Assembly: GCA_030728245.1 (NCBI GenBank)
Contig: JANQZX010000077.1
Span: forward strand, 31,632 to 84,331
From: Saprospiraceae bacterium
GTDB taxonomy: Bacteria; Bacteroidota; Bacteroidia; Chitinophagales; Saprospiraceae
Direction of reading: 5' to 3'
Length of the DNA stretch: 52,700 bases
A model generated the notes under the pieces. The model made no database searches. It worked only from the letters and a program-made list of their open reading frames with translations, and was not told the origin of the DNA. Shown here one piece after another: positions 26,459 through 35,145 of this stretch. Made by a program: the position numbers and the translations under genes. Positions within the stretch are counted from its first letter, which is position 1, and each line of letters opens with the position of its first letter.

Positions 26459-27856
26459 ATGAAGCAAAAAACTATTTCTAAAGCGGTAACTATTTCCGGA
26501 GTCGGTTTGCATACCGGGTCTTCCGTAACCATCACTTTAAAACCAGCTGAAGATAATCATGGAATTAAGTTTCAACGAATTGATTTACCTGGTAAACCTT
26601 TTGTTCCCGCAGATTGCAACAGGGTCACAAATACCACAAGATCTACGGTCATTGAATACGAAGGTGCTGTAGTGGCAACCATAGAACATTTACTATCTGC
26701 TATTTATGCACAAGAAATTGATAATCTACACATTGAAATAGATGGTTCGGAAGTTCCTTATCTTGACGGTTCCTCTAAATTGTTCACCTCACTTTTAAAT
26801 GAGGCGGGTGTTTTAGATCAATCTGAAAATAAGTTGTTTTTTGAAGTAGAAGAAACCATAGATTTTAAGGACGAAGAATCAGGTGCACATTATGTGATTT
26901 CGCCTTATGATGGTTTTGAAGTTACCGTTCTGGTCGATTTTGATGCTCCCTACCCCGGGCAACAATTCGCTGTTTTATCGGGTCTTGAAAAGTATGAGGG
27001 TGAAATTTCTCCGTCAAAATCATTTGTTCTTCTCAAGGATATTGATAGTTTAATGGCAAATGGCTTAATAAAAGGTGGAACGTTAGATAATGCTTTGGTA
27101 ATTGCTGATCGCTTACCTTCCTCAGCTGAATGGGAAAATTGGTCTTCTATGTCTCATAGTCAACTGCCTTTACCCACCTCTTTGGGGGTAGTAAACAAAT
27201 CAAATCAAACCTTTGAAAATGAACCGGCAAGGCACAAACTATTAGACTTTATAGGTGATATTGCCTTATTGGGTGCACCTGTAAAAGGTCGTTTTGTTGT
27301 GCATAAACCGGGTCACTCTTCTAATAATTTATTGGCGAAAGTGCTTAAAAAACAGCTCCAGGAGCAAAAAAAACTACGAGGTAAACCTAAATACGATCCT
27401 TCCAAAACCCCCATTTTCAATTCTGTAAGGCTTGAATCCTGGTTACCTCACCGTTTTCCTTTTCTCCTTTTAGATAAAATTACTGAGTTAACAGATACTT
27501 ATGTTGTGGGAGTAAAGAATATTACGGTAAATGAACAGTATTTTCAGGGGCATTTTCCCGGTAATCCTGTCATGCCAGGCGTTCTACAAGTCGAAGCTAT
27601 GGCCCAGACCGGTGGAATCCTTGCCCTTTCTACCGTGGAAGACCCATGGAATTGGGATACCTATTTCCTGAAAATTGATAATGCCAAATTTAAAGCTAAA
27701 GTGTCTCCGGGTGATATTTTACTTATCAAAATGGAACTTTTATCTCCAATTCGCAGAGGTATTTGTCACATGCAGGGTATAGCTTATGTTGATAATAAAA
27801 TTGTGTCTGAAGCGGAGTTAACCGCGCAGATTATTAGAAGAAAAGTAGAAAGTTAA
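26459..27856 (+). CDS. lpxC-fabZ: Bifunctional UDP-3-O-acyl-GlcNAc deacetylase / 3-hydroxyacyl-ACP dehydratase
   Basis: A natural fusion typical of Bacteroidota. Residues 1-300 are LpxC, the committed zinc deacetylase of lipid A synthesis, starting with [17 protein letters not shown] and with zinc ligands H77 (TIEHLLSA), H259 and D263 ([11 protein letters not shown]). A lysine-rich linker (about 297-315) leads to FabZ, which dehydrates 3-hydroxyacyl-ACP: [11 protein letters not shown], then [20 protein letters not shown] with catalytic H365 and E379. Fusing the two puts enzymes that compete for the hydroxyacyl-ACP pool under one expression control. It is followed after 2 bases by lpxA. Confidence 0.96.
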   Translation: MKQKTISKAVTISGVGLHTGSSVTITLKPAEDNHGIKFQRIDLPGKPFVPADCNRVTNTTRSTVIEYEGAVVATIEHLLSAIYAQEIDNLHIEIDGSEVPYLDGSSKLFTSLLNEAGVLDQSENKLFFEVEETIDFKDEESGAHYVISPYDGFEVTVLVDFDAPYPGQQFAVLSGLEKYEGEISPSKSFVLLKDIDSLMANGLIKGGTLDNALVIADRLPSSAEWENWSSMSHSQLPLPTSLGVVNKSNQTFENEPARHKLLDFIGDIALLGAPVKGRFVVHKPGHSSNNLLAKVLKKQLQEQKKLRGKPKYDPSKTPIFNSVRLESWLPHRFPFLLLDKITELTDTYVVGVKNITVNEQYFQGHFPGNPVMPGVLQVEAMAQTGGILALSTVEDPWNWDTYFLKIDNAKFKAKVSPGDILLIKMELLSPIRRGICHMQGIAYVDNKIVSEAELTAQIIRRKVES

Positions 27857-27858
27857 TC

Positions 27859-28674
27859 ATGACAGACCAATCTTCCTTGTCATTTATTCATCCTGATGCC
27901 AAAATAGGGATTGGTTCTATTGTTTTACCTTTCAGTTATGTTGATAAAGATGTTGTCATCGGTGATTATTGCAAGATTGGTCCAAATGCAACTATTTTAT
28001 CAGGTACCAGATTGGGTAGTTCTTGTGAGGTTTTTCCTGGCGCTGTTTTAGGCGCCGTTCCTCAGGATTTAAAATTTAAAGGTGAGTATAGCACTTTGGT
28101 TATAGGTGATAAAACGGTTATTAGAGAATGTGCTACACTCAATAGGGGAACCATGGAAACGGGGACTACTATTGTTGGAAGTAACTGCCTTATTATGGCT
28201 TACGTTCACATAGCTCACGATTGCATCATTGGGAATCATGTTGTTTTATCTAATGGCGTTCAGCTGGCAGGTCATGTCCAAATTAATGATCATGCAGTTT
28301 TAGGCGGTAATGTGCTCGTTCAGCAATTTTGTAAAATTGGAAGATTTAGCTTCGTCGGGGGTGCCGGGCTTGTTCGAAATAACGTTCCTCCTTTTGTAAG
28401 AGTCGCCAGAGAACCTCTTTCTTACATTGGCATTAATCATATAGGCCTCGAAAGAAAAGGTTTTCAATTATCTGAAATTGAAGAAATAAAAAGTATTTAT
28501 AATGTGATTTTTGTCCAGAATAATAGTATTTCCTTTGGCCTCTCTTTGATAAAGAATTCGTTTCAATCGTCTGTTTTTAAAGATGAAATCATCTCTTTTT
28601 TTAGTCAGTCAAAATCTATGATATCCAGATTTAAATCAGACCAAGTGACGCATAATCATGAAGCTAATTCTTAA
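27859..28674 (+). CDS. lpxA: Acyl-ACP--UDP-GlcNAc O-acyltransferase
   Basis: First enzyme of lipid A synthesis; it transfers a 3-hydroxyacyl chain to UDP-GlcNAc. It has 271 residues, with a left-handed beta-helix of hexapeptide repeats (about 8-185) and a helical C-terminal domain. The catalytic His is H120 in YVHIAHDCIIGN. The GNVLVQQFCKIGRFSFVGG and PPFVRVAREP segments are diagnostic and separate it from LpxD. It lies 2 bases after lpxC-fabZ, and its 3' end overlaps the next gene by 17 bases. Confidence 0.96.
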   Translation: MTDQSSLSFIHPDAKIGIGSIVLPFSYVDKDVVIGDYCKIGPNATILSGTRLGSSCEVFPGAVLGAVPQDLKFKGEYSTLVIGDKTVIRECATLNRGTMETGTTIVGSNCLIMAYVHIAHDCIIGNHVVLSNGVQLAGHVQINDHAVLGGNVLVQQFCKIGRFSFVGGAGLVRNNVPPFVRVAREPLSYIGINHIGLERKGFQLSEIEEIKSIYNVIFVQNNSISFGLSLIKNSFQSSVFKDEIISFFSQSKSMISRFKSDQVTHNHEANS

Positions 28675-29290
28675 TAATATAGGAAAAAAATTTCCCCCGG
28701 ATTGGATTTTTAAAAAAATTGATTTTCAATTCAATGAAGGTCAGAAATATGCCTTGATTGGTCCAAATGGATCAGGTAAATCAACGTTGTTAAAAATCCT
28801 TTCCGGACATCTTACCCCAAGTCAGGGGAAATTACTTCCGTTACTAAATGATACTTTAATTCCTTTAGATCAATTATACAAATATATTTCTTTCGCCGCT
28901 CCTTATATGGATCTTATCGAGGAGTTTACACTGGACGAAACTATTCGATTTCATGCTCAGTTCAAACCTTTAAGGAACAATATGAGTGTTTCGGACCTCA
29001 TGGACCTACTGAAACTCCAAAAATCTATAAATAAACCCTTGAAATTTTTCTCCTCTGGTATGAAACAACGGGTTAAACTTGGTTTGGCTCTTTATTCAGA
29101 TGTCCCACTCGTTCTTTTAGATGAACCAACGACGAACCTCGATGTTGATGGGGCAGATTGGTATTTAGAGGGTATTAGTAGTCTTCCTAAAAATACCCTC
29201 CTTATTGTTGCCTCTAATACTCCCTCTGATTATGAGTCCTTTGATCACAAACTTTTTATAAAGGATTACAAAAAGAAGCCTAAGGCATAA
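28658..29290 (+). CDS. ABC-type ATPase subunit, substrate unknown
   Basis: A 210-residue nucleotide-binding subunit. Walker A is GPNGSGKST (35-43), the signature is FSSGMKQR (131-138) and Walker B is LVLLDEPTTNLD (151-162). Two usual switch residues are absent: the Q-loop position reads FAAPYMD instead of a Gln, and the H-loop reads ASNTPSDY with Asn187 in place of His. It overlaps lpxA by 17 bases, so it belongs to the lpx operon, but no permease gene is near. A role in envelope biogenesis is inferred only from that context. Confidence 0.85.
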   Translation: MKLILNNIGKKFPPDWIFKKIDFQFNEGQKYALIGPNGSGKSTLLKILSGHLTPSQGKLLPLLNDTLIPLDQLYKYISFAAPYMDLIEEFTLDETIRFHAQFKPLRNNMSVSDLMDLLKLQKSINKPLKFFSSGMKQRVKLGLALYSDVPLVLLDEPTTNLDVDGADWYLEGISSLPKNTLLIVASNTPSDYESFDHKLFIKDYKKKPKA

Positions 29291-29293
29291 AGT

Positions 29294-32200
29294 TTATTCC
29301 GCTTTGATAATCTTACTTGTTTGATGGATTTCTCCTGCCTCAACAGTTAAAATGTATAGTCCAGCTGGATACATTGCCATAGGGATAGTTAAAAGTTGCT
29401 CTCCCTTCTCTAAATTTGTGTTCAATTCGAACAGTATTTTTCCTGAAATATGAGTTAATCTTAAGGTCGCTTTGTCACTTTTATTTAAAGTTTGCCTTAT
29501 TTGCACATTTAATACATCATTTACAGGATTAGGAAATGCGCTTAGTGAAATGTTTTTTGCTTTTTCTGGAGCGTCTGTAGCGATAAGAATGTTGTTTACT
29601 ATGGGAGAACTACTCGTTGAAATGATATCCACCTCTAAAAAATTGGACGAAATCAAAATGCAATTTTCAGCTTTGCCTATGTCTGAAAATGATTTTCCTA
29701 CGCTTAAAGATAAGTTTGGACTAGAACTCGCCACACCAAAAATTCTGTATTTCCCAATCTTGAGTGTGTCTAAATTAAATGCCTCATGGTGAGCTGAAAC
29801 AATCAGATTGTTATTATTTACCAAGACAAAAGAGTAGGGAACATTTATCGGTATAACATTGGTTACTTTTAATAAAATACTATCCTTTTGATTGTTATTT
29901 GCAGTTACAACGGTGAGGGTAGTTGTTCCATCCTTCTTTGAAATTTGTCCCGCTTCAGGCTTATTGTGGTATATTTCTAAATAGTTGTCCGATAAATCAA
30001 AACAGGCATTAATAAGAGTATTGTTTAAAATATTTGCCCCCAATTGAAATCCTAGTGTACCAGTATAAGCTACACCATATACTCGATAATTCCCTGCGGG
30101 GGTATTATCGAAATTGATTAATTGATTTTCAAATGGAGCATAAAATAATCTATTCAAACTATCGGTTATTAAAAATTGGTATTTTGTTCCTGCTGGGTTA
30201 TTTGGAACAGAAATATCTATTAAATCGGCTACACCATCTTTTGGACAGGAAAATAAAGTGTTTGATGATAGAAAAGTGCTTATTTGTCCCCCTTCAGCAT
30301 AGCCTCCCTTGTAGAATTTTACAGAATTACTCGATAATCGGAAACAACTTGTAGAAAAGATATCGTCTGTTATAAATGTATTACCTTCACTCAGATTTAG
30401 ATTACCTGTGTAAGATAGCCCATATACTTGATAGTCACCATCTTCAAGTTTTTCAATATCTATATTTGGGGTAGAACTAAGCAATACAATACTATTAAAT
30501 TTATTTAATACAATGTAAACGTATCCAGTTCTACCTGTAAACGTACTTTTTAATCTTGCAAATGAGCCTGATTTAGATAGACATAATTTTTGTATCGTGT
30601 CATTGTTTGAAAATAAAATCCGGTGATTTGCTGGTCTGTCTCTCATGATTTTAATAAAATTATCAGAGATTCTAAAACAACCCGATGAAAGATTAGCATT
30701 AAAAAGAGATACTCCTGTTTGACTGTTGAAATTTCCACTAAATGCTACACTATAAAGTCTCATTTCTCTTAATCCTATGGTTTCAAAGTCTATGGAAATA
30801 CCATTTATAACTTGTATAATATTGTTTGCAAGGGTAGTGAGTACATATTGGTATTTTAAACCAGACAGAGTATCAGAACTTGAGAAATTAACGAGATTTG
30901 GAACTCCGTCACCCGTGCAAATAAGCAAAGAATCAGTGTTTAGATTTGTTTTTACTGTATGCCCTCTAAAAATATTAAGTTTCAATGAAATGGAGTTCTT
31001 TGAAAGCTGAAAGCATCCTGTAGAAATATCCTTTTTTAATATAGAATCTCCTTTTTGTAAAATAATATTTCCAGTGTGAGATAAGCCCCAGACATTTATA
31101 TAAGGCGTATTATAATCTTCAAAACTTAGTAAATCAATATTTGTAAAATGTCCTAAAAATTGATTGGATTGATCTGTAATTATATAAGAATAGGATAGTT
31201 CATTGGTACTGTCCCTTGAAAATTTTATTCTGGAAGGCATGTTATTTCCTACACAAATATTTGAAGTATCGCCTTCCACTACTTTTATTATGCCTCCTTG
31301 TGGTTCCAGGTTTAAAAATGGAACCTCATTTCCCGAAATGGAATAACAAGAATTCGACGGTACTTTTATACCCCACTTTTCACCCTTTTTAATGTTTAAA
31401 CTGCCATTGAATGAAATGGACACAATCTTGTATTTGCCAGATGGATATTCCGTTGGGTAAATGGTCGGATTGAATAAAATATCAACGATAATCTCATTCT
31501 CATTCAAAATAACAAAACACTGATTACCTGAATTATTACCTATAGTTTTTATTTGCCTCGATGGGAAGTTCTGATCAGATGGACAATTTTGAAGAAGAGT
31601 ATTGTTGTCATCCATAACAACGAAGCCTGCTATTGGATTCCTTTTCGCAACGGATATGTAATTAGAAGATAAGCCAAAACAATCTTCAGATAAGGATGGA
31701 TCATTTATGGAAATACCTAACTTGCCTGAAAACTCTCCGTTGTAGGAAAGTCCGTAAACTCTGTAATCACCAATTGCTTGATTAATGAAATGATAGGAAT
31801 TTTTAGAAGTAGTATCTATTATAATATCATTTACGTTGGTTATCACATAGATTAATTTCAGACCTTGTGCAGCAATATTTCTAAATGTTAATAAATTCGC
31901 AGCGCTGTCTGTAGGACAAATTTGTTGCTGATTTTGGTTGTTTGACAATGTTACAAATCCCCCCGAAATATTATTCCTATTTATTGATAGAAAATTTTCT
32001 GATAATTGAAAACACCCCGAACTCAGATTATTATTTAGTATATTTGAATCAACCTTGGCATTTAAGGTTCCATTATACCCCAATCCATATATCCTCAAAA
32101 CCAAATCATTTATTTTATCAATATTTGGAAGCTGCTGGTTATTAAAAATGGCTAAAATCTTTCCACTTTCATTGGTAAGCAGGAAGGTTTTTCTAGCCAC

Positions 32201-35023
32201 ATTGCTTTCAATTGGATTTAATTTTAAGGATTGTACACTTTTCTTTGCGCAAATTTGAACATTGTCTTTTTCCCCAACAAAAGATATTTTGCCAACGGAA
32301 GTGGCTGTTATATCTATCGAAATTGTGTTTTTTGACCAAGATGCACAGGCACTGCTGCTATTATCTTTGGGAATTACATCGCCTGGAGTCAAATTTAATG
32401 TTCCTGAGTAAGAGAGACCGTATATATGGTAGATTCCTCCGTTGAAAGTACTTAAATCTATGCTATTAGTGGTGGAAGTAGCTACTAATTTTTGTTGTTT
32501 ATCGGCAATAAGATAAATGAATTGGTCACCTATTGCATTATTGGTATTTGATAGCTGTAAAGGTTTTGAAAGATTTGACTGACATATAGTTACATTTGAA
32601 TTGCTATCATTGACTGAAATATTTCCTCCGTCAATTTCAGACCAGGTAACTTCTTGAAATCCTATGGTTAATTCAAAGCAGGATATATTATAATTCTGTA
32701 AAAAAATAGATCTTCCAATTTGATATGAAGGCTGGTCTAAATAGGAAAATCCATATATTCTAAACTTTCCAGGTAGTCCTCTTTTAACAAAAGGTAATTG
32801 GCTGGTTTGAACCTCAAGTAATTGATTTAGTGTATCACATAACAACCAGGCATACTTTCCTGTTGCCCCCGTAATGTTTATTGGAACACTTTTAACTTCA
32901 TTTGGTGAAACACAGGATACTATTTTTTGCTGAGTTAATTTTCCAGCATTTATATTGTCAAAACTTATAGATAGCCTGTTTTTAGAGAGTGAGTGGCACC
33001 CGGTAGACAGATTTCTGCCATTTATATTATCTCCAAGATTTATGGTGAGTTCACCAGAATAGGCAATACCTTGTATGTAATATATGATCAGTGAAGAATC
33101 ATTTAGCAGTAATGTATTTCCTTTTTCAATTTGTATAACTTTTCCATTTTCATTAGTGAGAGCGTAAGCATACTTTTGGGTGACCAGTGAGTTATTTTTT
33201 AGTTCAAAAGATTTGACTTTTACCCCTTTACAGGTGCTGACAGTATTTTGACCATCCTCAAATGAAATCGTTGCTCCATCAGTAACGGTCTTTTCAAAAT
33301 TCAAGGTGTTTTCAGATAAATTGTAACACTCATTACTGAAAATAGTGGTATCCAGAATAGATCCTGTACCAAAAGATAAAGAACCGGTATAAGATAATCC
33401 ACTAATAAAATATTGTCCTGTATTTAAATTGTTTAAAGAAAATTGACCGTTTACTGAAGTACTTATGATTTCACTTCGGCTGTTGGTTAAAAGATAAATG
33501 TATTTTTCCCCTAAGGAATTAAATCTGGCTACCTGAATACTATAGTTCGACGTTGGCCCTAAGCAGATATTAGTTAATTGATTGGCATTTGAGAACCTGA
33601 TGGTTCCGCCTTTAGTTTCTTTTTTTCTTACAGAATAAAATGTTTCTGATATATCGAAACAGCCAGTAGAAACGGCAGATTTATTTAAGTTATCTCCAAT
33701 GCCCAAAGTTAAATTACCCGTGTATGCCAGTGCGTAAAACTGAAATAGTGTTTCATTTATTTTACTCATTGAAATAGAGTCAGGATTTTTGTTTAAACCT
33801 AATACTTTTCCATCTCTGTCGGTGGCTATCCAAATTAATTGAACATTGTCAGAACCTGATCCTAACGCATTTAAACTAAGAGTTTCCGGTGCATTGACAC
33901 ACCATATTGAATCGCCCTTCGCTCGGGCTGATTTAAAATTGATAACGTTTATATTTTCTACGAATAGTTCAATTTGGTTATTTGAAATATCAATACATTG
34001 TAATTGAGAAATAATCCTTCCTAAAGGTTCATTGATTAAATTTGGCAATACTAAAAGATGAGATATGCCAATAATTTTATAAGATCCTGTTGGATACTTA
34101 TTTAATTGAATCGTTGTTTCTTTTTCCACTCCTTTCACAACATTATTCTCATCGAGTACCAGAAAAGAATAATTTAGGTAAGTATCACCTGAATGATTCA
34201 TTTTTATGGTATCACTCGATGTAAATTGGGTACAGAAATATTGTTTGGAAGAAGTGTTATTATGTATAGATATTTCCCCACCTTCAGGTGATTTTTTTTC
34301 AATGTCAATGGCTTTGAAGGTCTTTGTAAAACAATTTTTACTCAGTGGAACAGCATCAAGGAATTGACCTGCCTTAGCTTGAAGCACCCCGGTGTAGGCC
34401 AGGCCATGAATATAATATTTGCCCGAGGGTAAGTTTTTGAAATCAAAAAGTCCATTACTTTGGACAGATAATATTAGATTATTAGCGTTGGTAAGTAGAT
34501 AAGTATATAATAGAGAAGGACTATTTGTTTGAAATTGAAGGGTTTGATCTGTTTCAGTATTGGGACAAATTAAATTAGACACATTACCTTTTAAAATAGA
34601 AATTTCACCAGGATCGGGAACGTTGTTGTTGATAAGTACAAAATTTTCAGTAAATCCGTAACAGAAACTACCCATGGTATCCTTAAAAATATTTTTACCG
34701 GGCTTTAGATAATAAGTAAAAGGGTAGTAAAGTCCGTAAACTCTGTAAAATCCAGGTTTGAAATTTTCAAAATTTACAGACCTAAATGGTCTTACAAGTT
34801 CTATATTACCAAAAGTATCTGTAACAACAATATGAAGAGGGGGTATTCCAGGCTCAAAAGTGAAAAATTTCCAATCATTTTTAGTATCACCCGGGCATGT
34901 TTGAGTTACCGTGTCTTTTTCACTTAATTTGATGTATTTCCATTTTCCACAATTACCTATTCTAATTTGTGAAACGGCAAAAAATGGTATAAAAACGATA
35001 AGAAAAATGAGAAGTGGGCGCAT
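29294..35023 (-). CDS. Giant secreted repeat protein with T9SS C-terminal signal
   Basis: A 1909-residue surface or secreted protein. It has a signal peptide (MRPLLIFLIVFIPFFAVSQ), then about 16 degenerate repeats of roughly 105-115 residues, and a C-terminal type A T9SS sorting domain (LSAFPNPVNDVLNVQIRQ). Each repeat has the pattern: a Cys-containing strand, 'Y.y.itn.n..i', 'YrvYGLSYtGnl....G', 'ls.gCf.LS.N', then 'GG.is'. The paired cysteines suggest one disulfide per repeat. As far as I recall, this repeat is found in proteins of Saprospiria such as Lewinella; its function is unknown, and an adhesin or scaffold is a guess. It is divergent from another large T9SS protein. Confidence 0.9.
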   Translation of the reverse strand: MRPLLIFLIVFIPFFAVSQIRIGNCGKWKYIKLSEKDTVTQTCPGDTKNDWKFFTFEPGIPPLHIVVTDTFGNIELVRPFRSVNFENFKPGFYRVYGLYYPFTYYLKPGKNIFKDTMGSFCYGFTENFVLINNNVPDPGEISILKGNVSNLICPNTETDQTLQFQTNSPSLLYTYLLTNANNLILSVQSNGLFDFKNLPSGKYYIHGLAYTGVLQAKAGQFLDAVPLSKNCFTKTFKAIDIEKKSPEGGEISIHNNTSSKQYFCTQFTSSDTIKMNHSGDTYLNYSFLVLDENNVVKGVEKETTIQLNKYPTGSYKIIGISHLLVLPNLINEPLGRIISQLQCIDISNNQIELFVENINVINFKSARAKGDSIWCVNAPETLSLNALGSGSDNVQLIWIATDRDGKVLGLNKNPDSISMSKINETLFQFYALAYTGNLTLGIGDNLNKSAVSTGCFDISETFYSVRKKETKGGTIRFSNANQLTNICLGPTSNYSIQVARFNSLGEKYIYLLTNSRSEIISTSVNGQFSLNNLNTGQYFISGLSYTGSLSFGTGSILDTTIFSNECYNLSENTLNFEKTVTDGATISFEDGQNTVSTCKGVKVKSFELKNNSLVTQKYAYALTNENGKVIQIEKGNTLLLNDSSLIIYYIQGIAYSGELTINLGDNINGRNLSTGCHSLSKNRLSISFDNINAGKLTQQKIVSCVSPNEVKSVPINITGATGKYAWLLCDTLNQLLEVQTSQLPFVKRGLPGKFRIYGFSYLDQPSYQIGRSIFLQNYNISCFELTIGFQEVTWSEIDGGNISVNDSNSNVTICQSNLSKPLQLSNTNNAIGDQFIYLIADKQQKLVATSTTNSIDLSTFNGGIYHIYGLSYSGTLNLTPGDVIPKDNSSSACASWSKNTISIDITATSVGKISFVGEKDNVQICAKKSVQSLKLNPIESNVARKTFLLTNESGKILAIFNNQQLPNIDKINDLVLRIYGLGYNGTLNAKVDSNILNNNLSSGCFQLSENFLSINRNNISGGFVTLSNNQNQQQICPTDSAANLLTFRNIAAQGLKLIYVITNVNDIIIDTTSKNSYHFINQAIGDYRVYGLSYNGEFSGKLGISINDPSLSEDCFGLSSNYISVAKRNPIAGFVVMDDNNTLLQNCPSDQNFPSRQIKTIGNNSGNQCFVILNENEIIVDILFNPTIYPTEYPSGKYKIVSISFNGSLNIKKGEKWGIKVPSNSCYSISGNEVPFLNLEPQGGIIKVVEGDTSNICVGNNMPSRIKFSRDSTNELSYSYIITDQSNQFLGHFTNIDLLSFEDYNTPYINVWGLSHTGNIILQKGDSILKKDISTGCFQLSKNSISLKLNIFRGHTVKTNLNTDSLLICTGDGVPNLVNFSSSDTLSGLKYQYVLTTLANNIIQVINGISIDFETIGLREMRLYSVAFSGNFNSQTGVSLFNANLSSGCFRISDNFIKIMRDRPANHRILFSNNDTIQKLCLSKSGSFARLKSTFTGRTGYVYIVLNKFNSIVLLSSTPNIDIEKLEDGDYQVYGLSYTGNLNLSEGNTFITDDIFSTSCFRLSSNSVKFYKGGYAEGGQISTFLSSNTLFSCPKDGVADLIDISVPNNPAGTKYQFLITDSLNRLFYAPFENQLINFDNTPAGNYRVYGVAYTGTLGFQLGANILNNTLINACFDLSDNYLEIYHNKPEAGQISKKDGTTTLTVVTANNNQKDSILLKVTNVIPINVPYSFVLVNNNNLIVSAHHEAFNLDTLKIGKYRIFGVASSSPNLSLSVGKSFSDIGKAENCILISSNFLEVDIISTSSSPIVNNILIATDAPEKAKNISLSAFPNPVNDVLNVQIRQTLNKSDKATLRLTHISGKILFELNTNLEKGEQLLTIPMAMYPAGLYILTVEAGEIHQTSKIIKAE
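29320..34960 (-). repeat. Array of about 16 degenerate protein-coding repeats (YGLSYTG type)
   Basis: The coding sequence holds about 16 copies of a unit of 315-345 bases, recognised at protein level by variants of YGLSYTG followed about 20 residues later by GCF.LS.N. DNA identity between copies is low and I saw no long exact direct repeats, so the array is old and diverged rather than recently expanded. Boundaries are approximate and the right-hand copies are the least regular. Confidence 0.7.
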
Positions 35024-35043
35024 GTTATGAATTCTTTATGTGG

Positions 35044-35051
35044 CAAATATA
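35044..35051 (-). promoter_or_regulatory. Candidate -7 box for the giant repeat protein
   Basis: Minus-strand TATATTTG matches TAnnTTTG exactly. A TTTG (plus-strand CAAA at 35068-35071) lies 16 bases upstream as a possible -33 element. Transcription would start about 15 bases before the ATG. Confidence 0.55.
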
Positions 35052-35145
35052 ATTTCATTTTTCCTTACAAACAGATTTTTAACAATTTATCAGGAACTTT
35101 ACCGTTTTTAAGGGCATAATAAGTGGTCATTTTTCTTAAAATTAC

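Noticed and set aside
29294-35023. Plus-strand frames of 70-106 codons within the giant repeat gene
   Set aside because: They lie opposite a clearly coding frame, have no signal peptides or family motifs, and show biased composition expected for antisense shadows.
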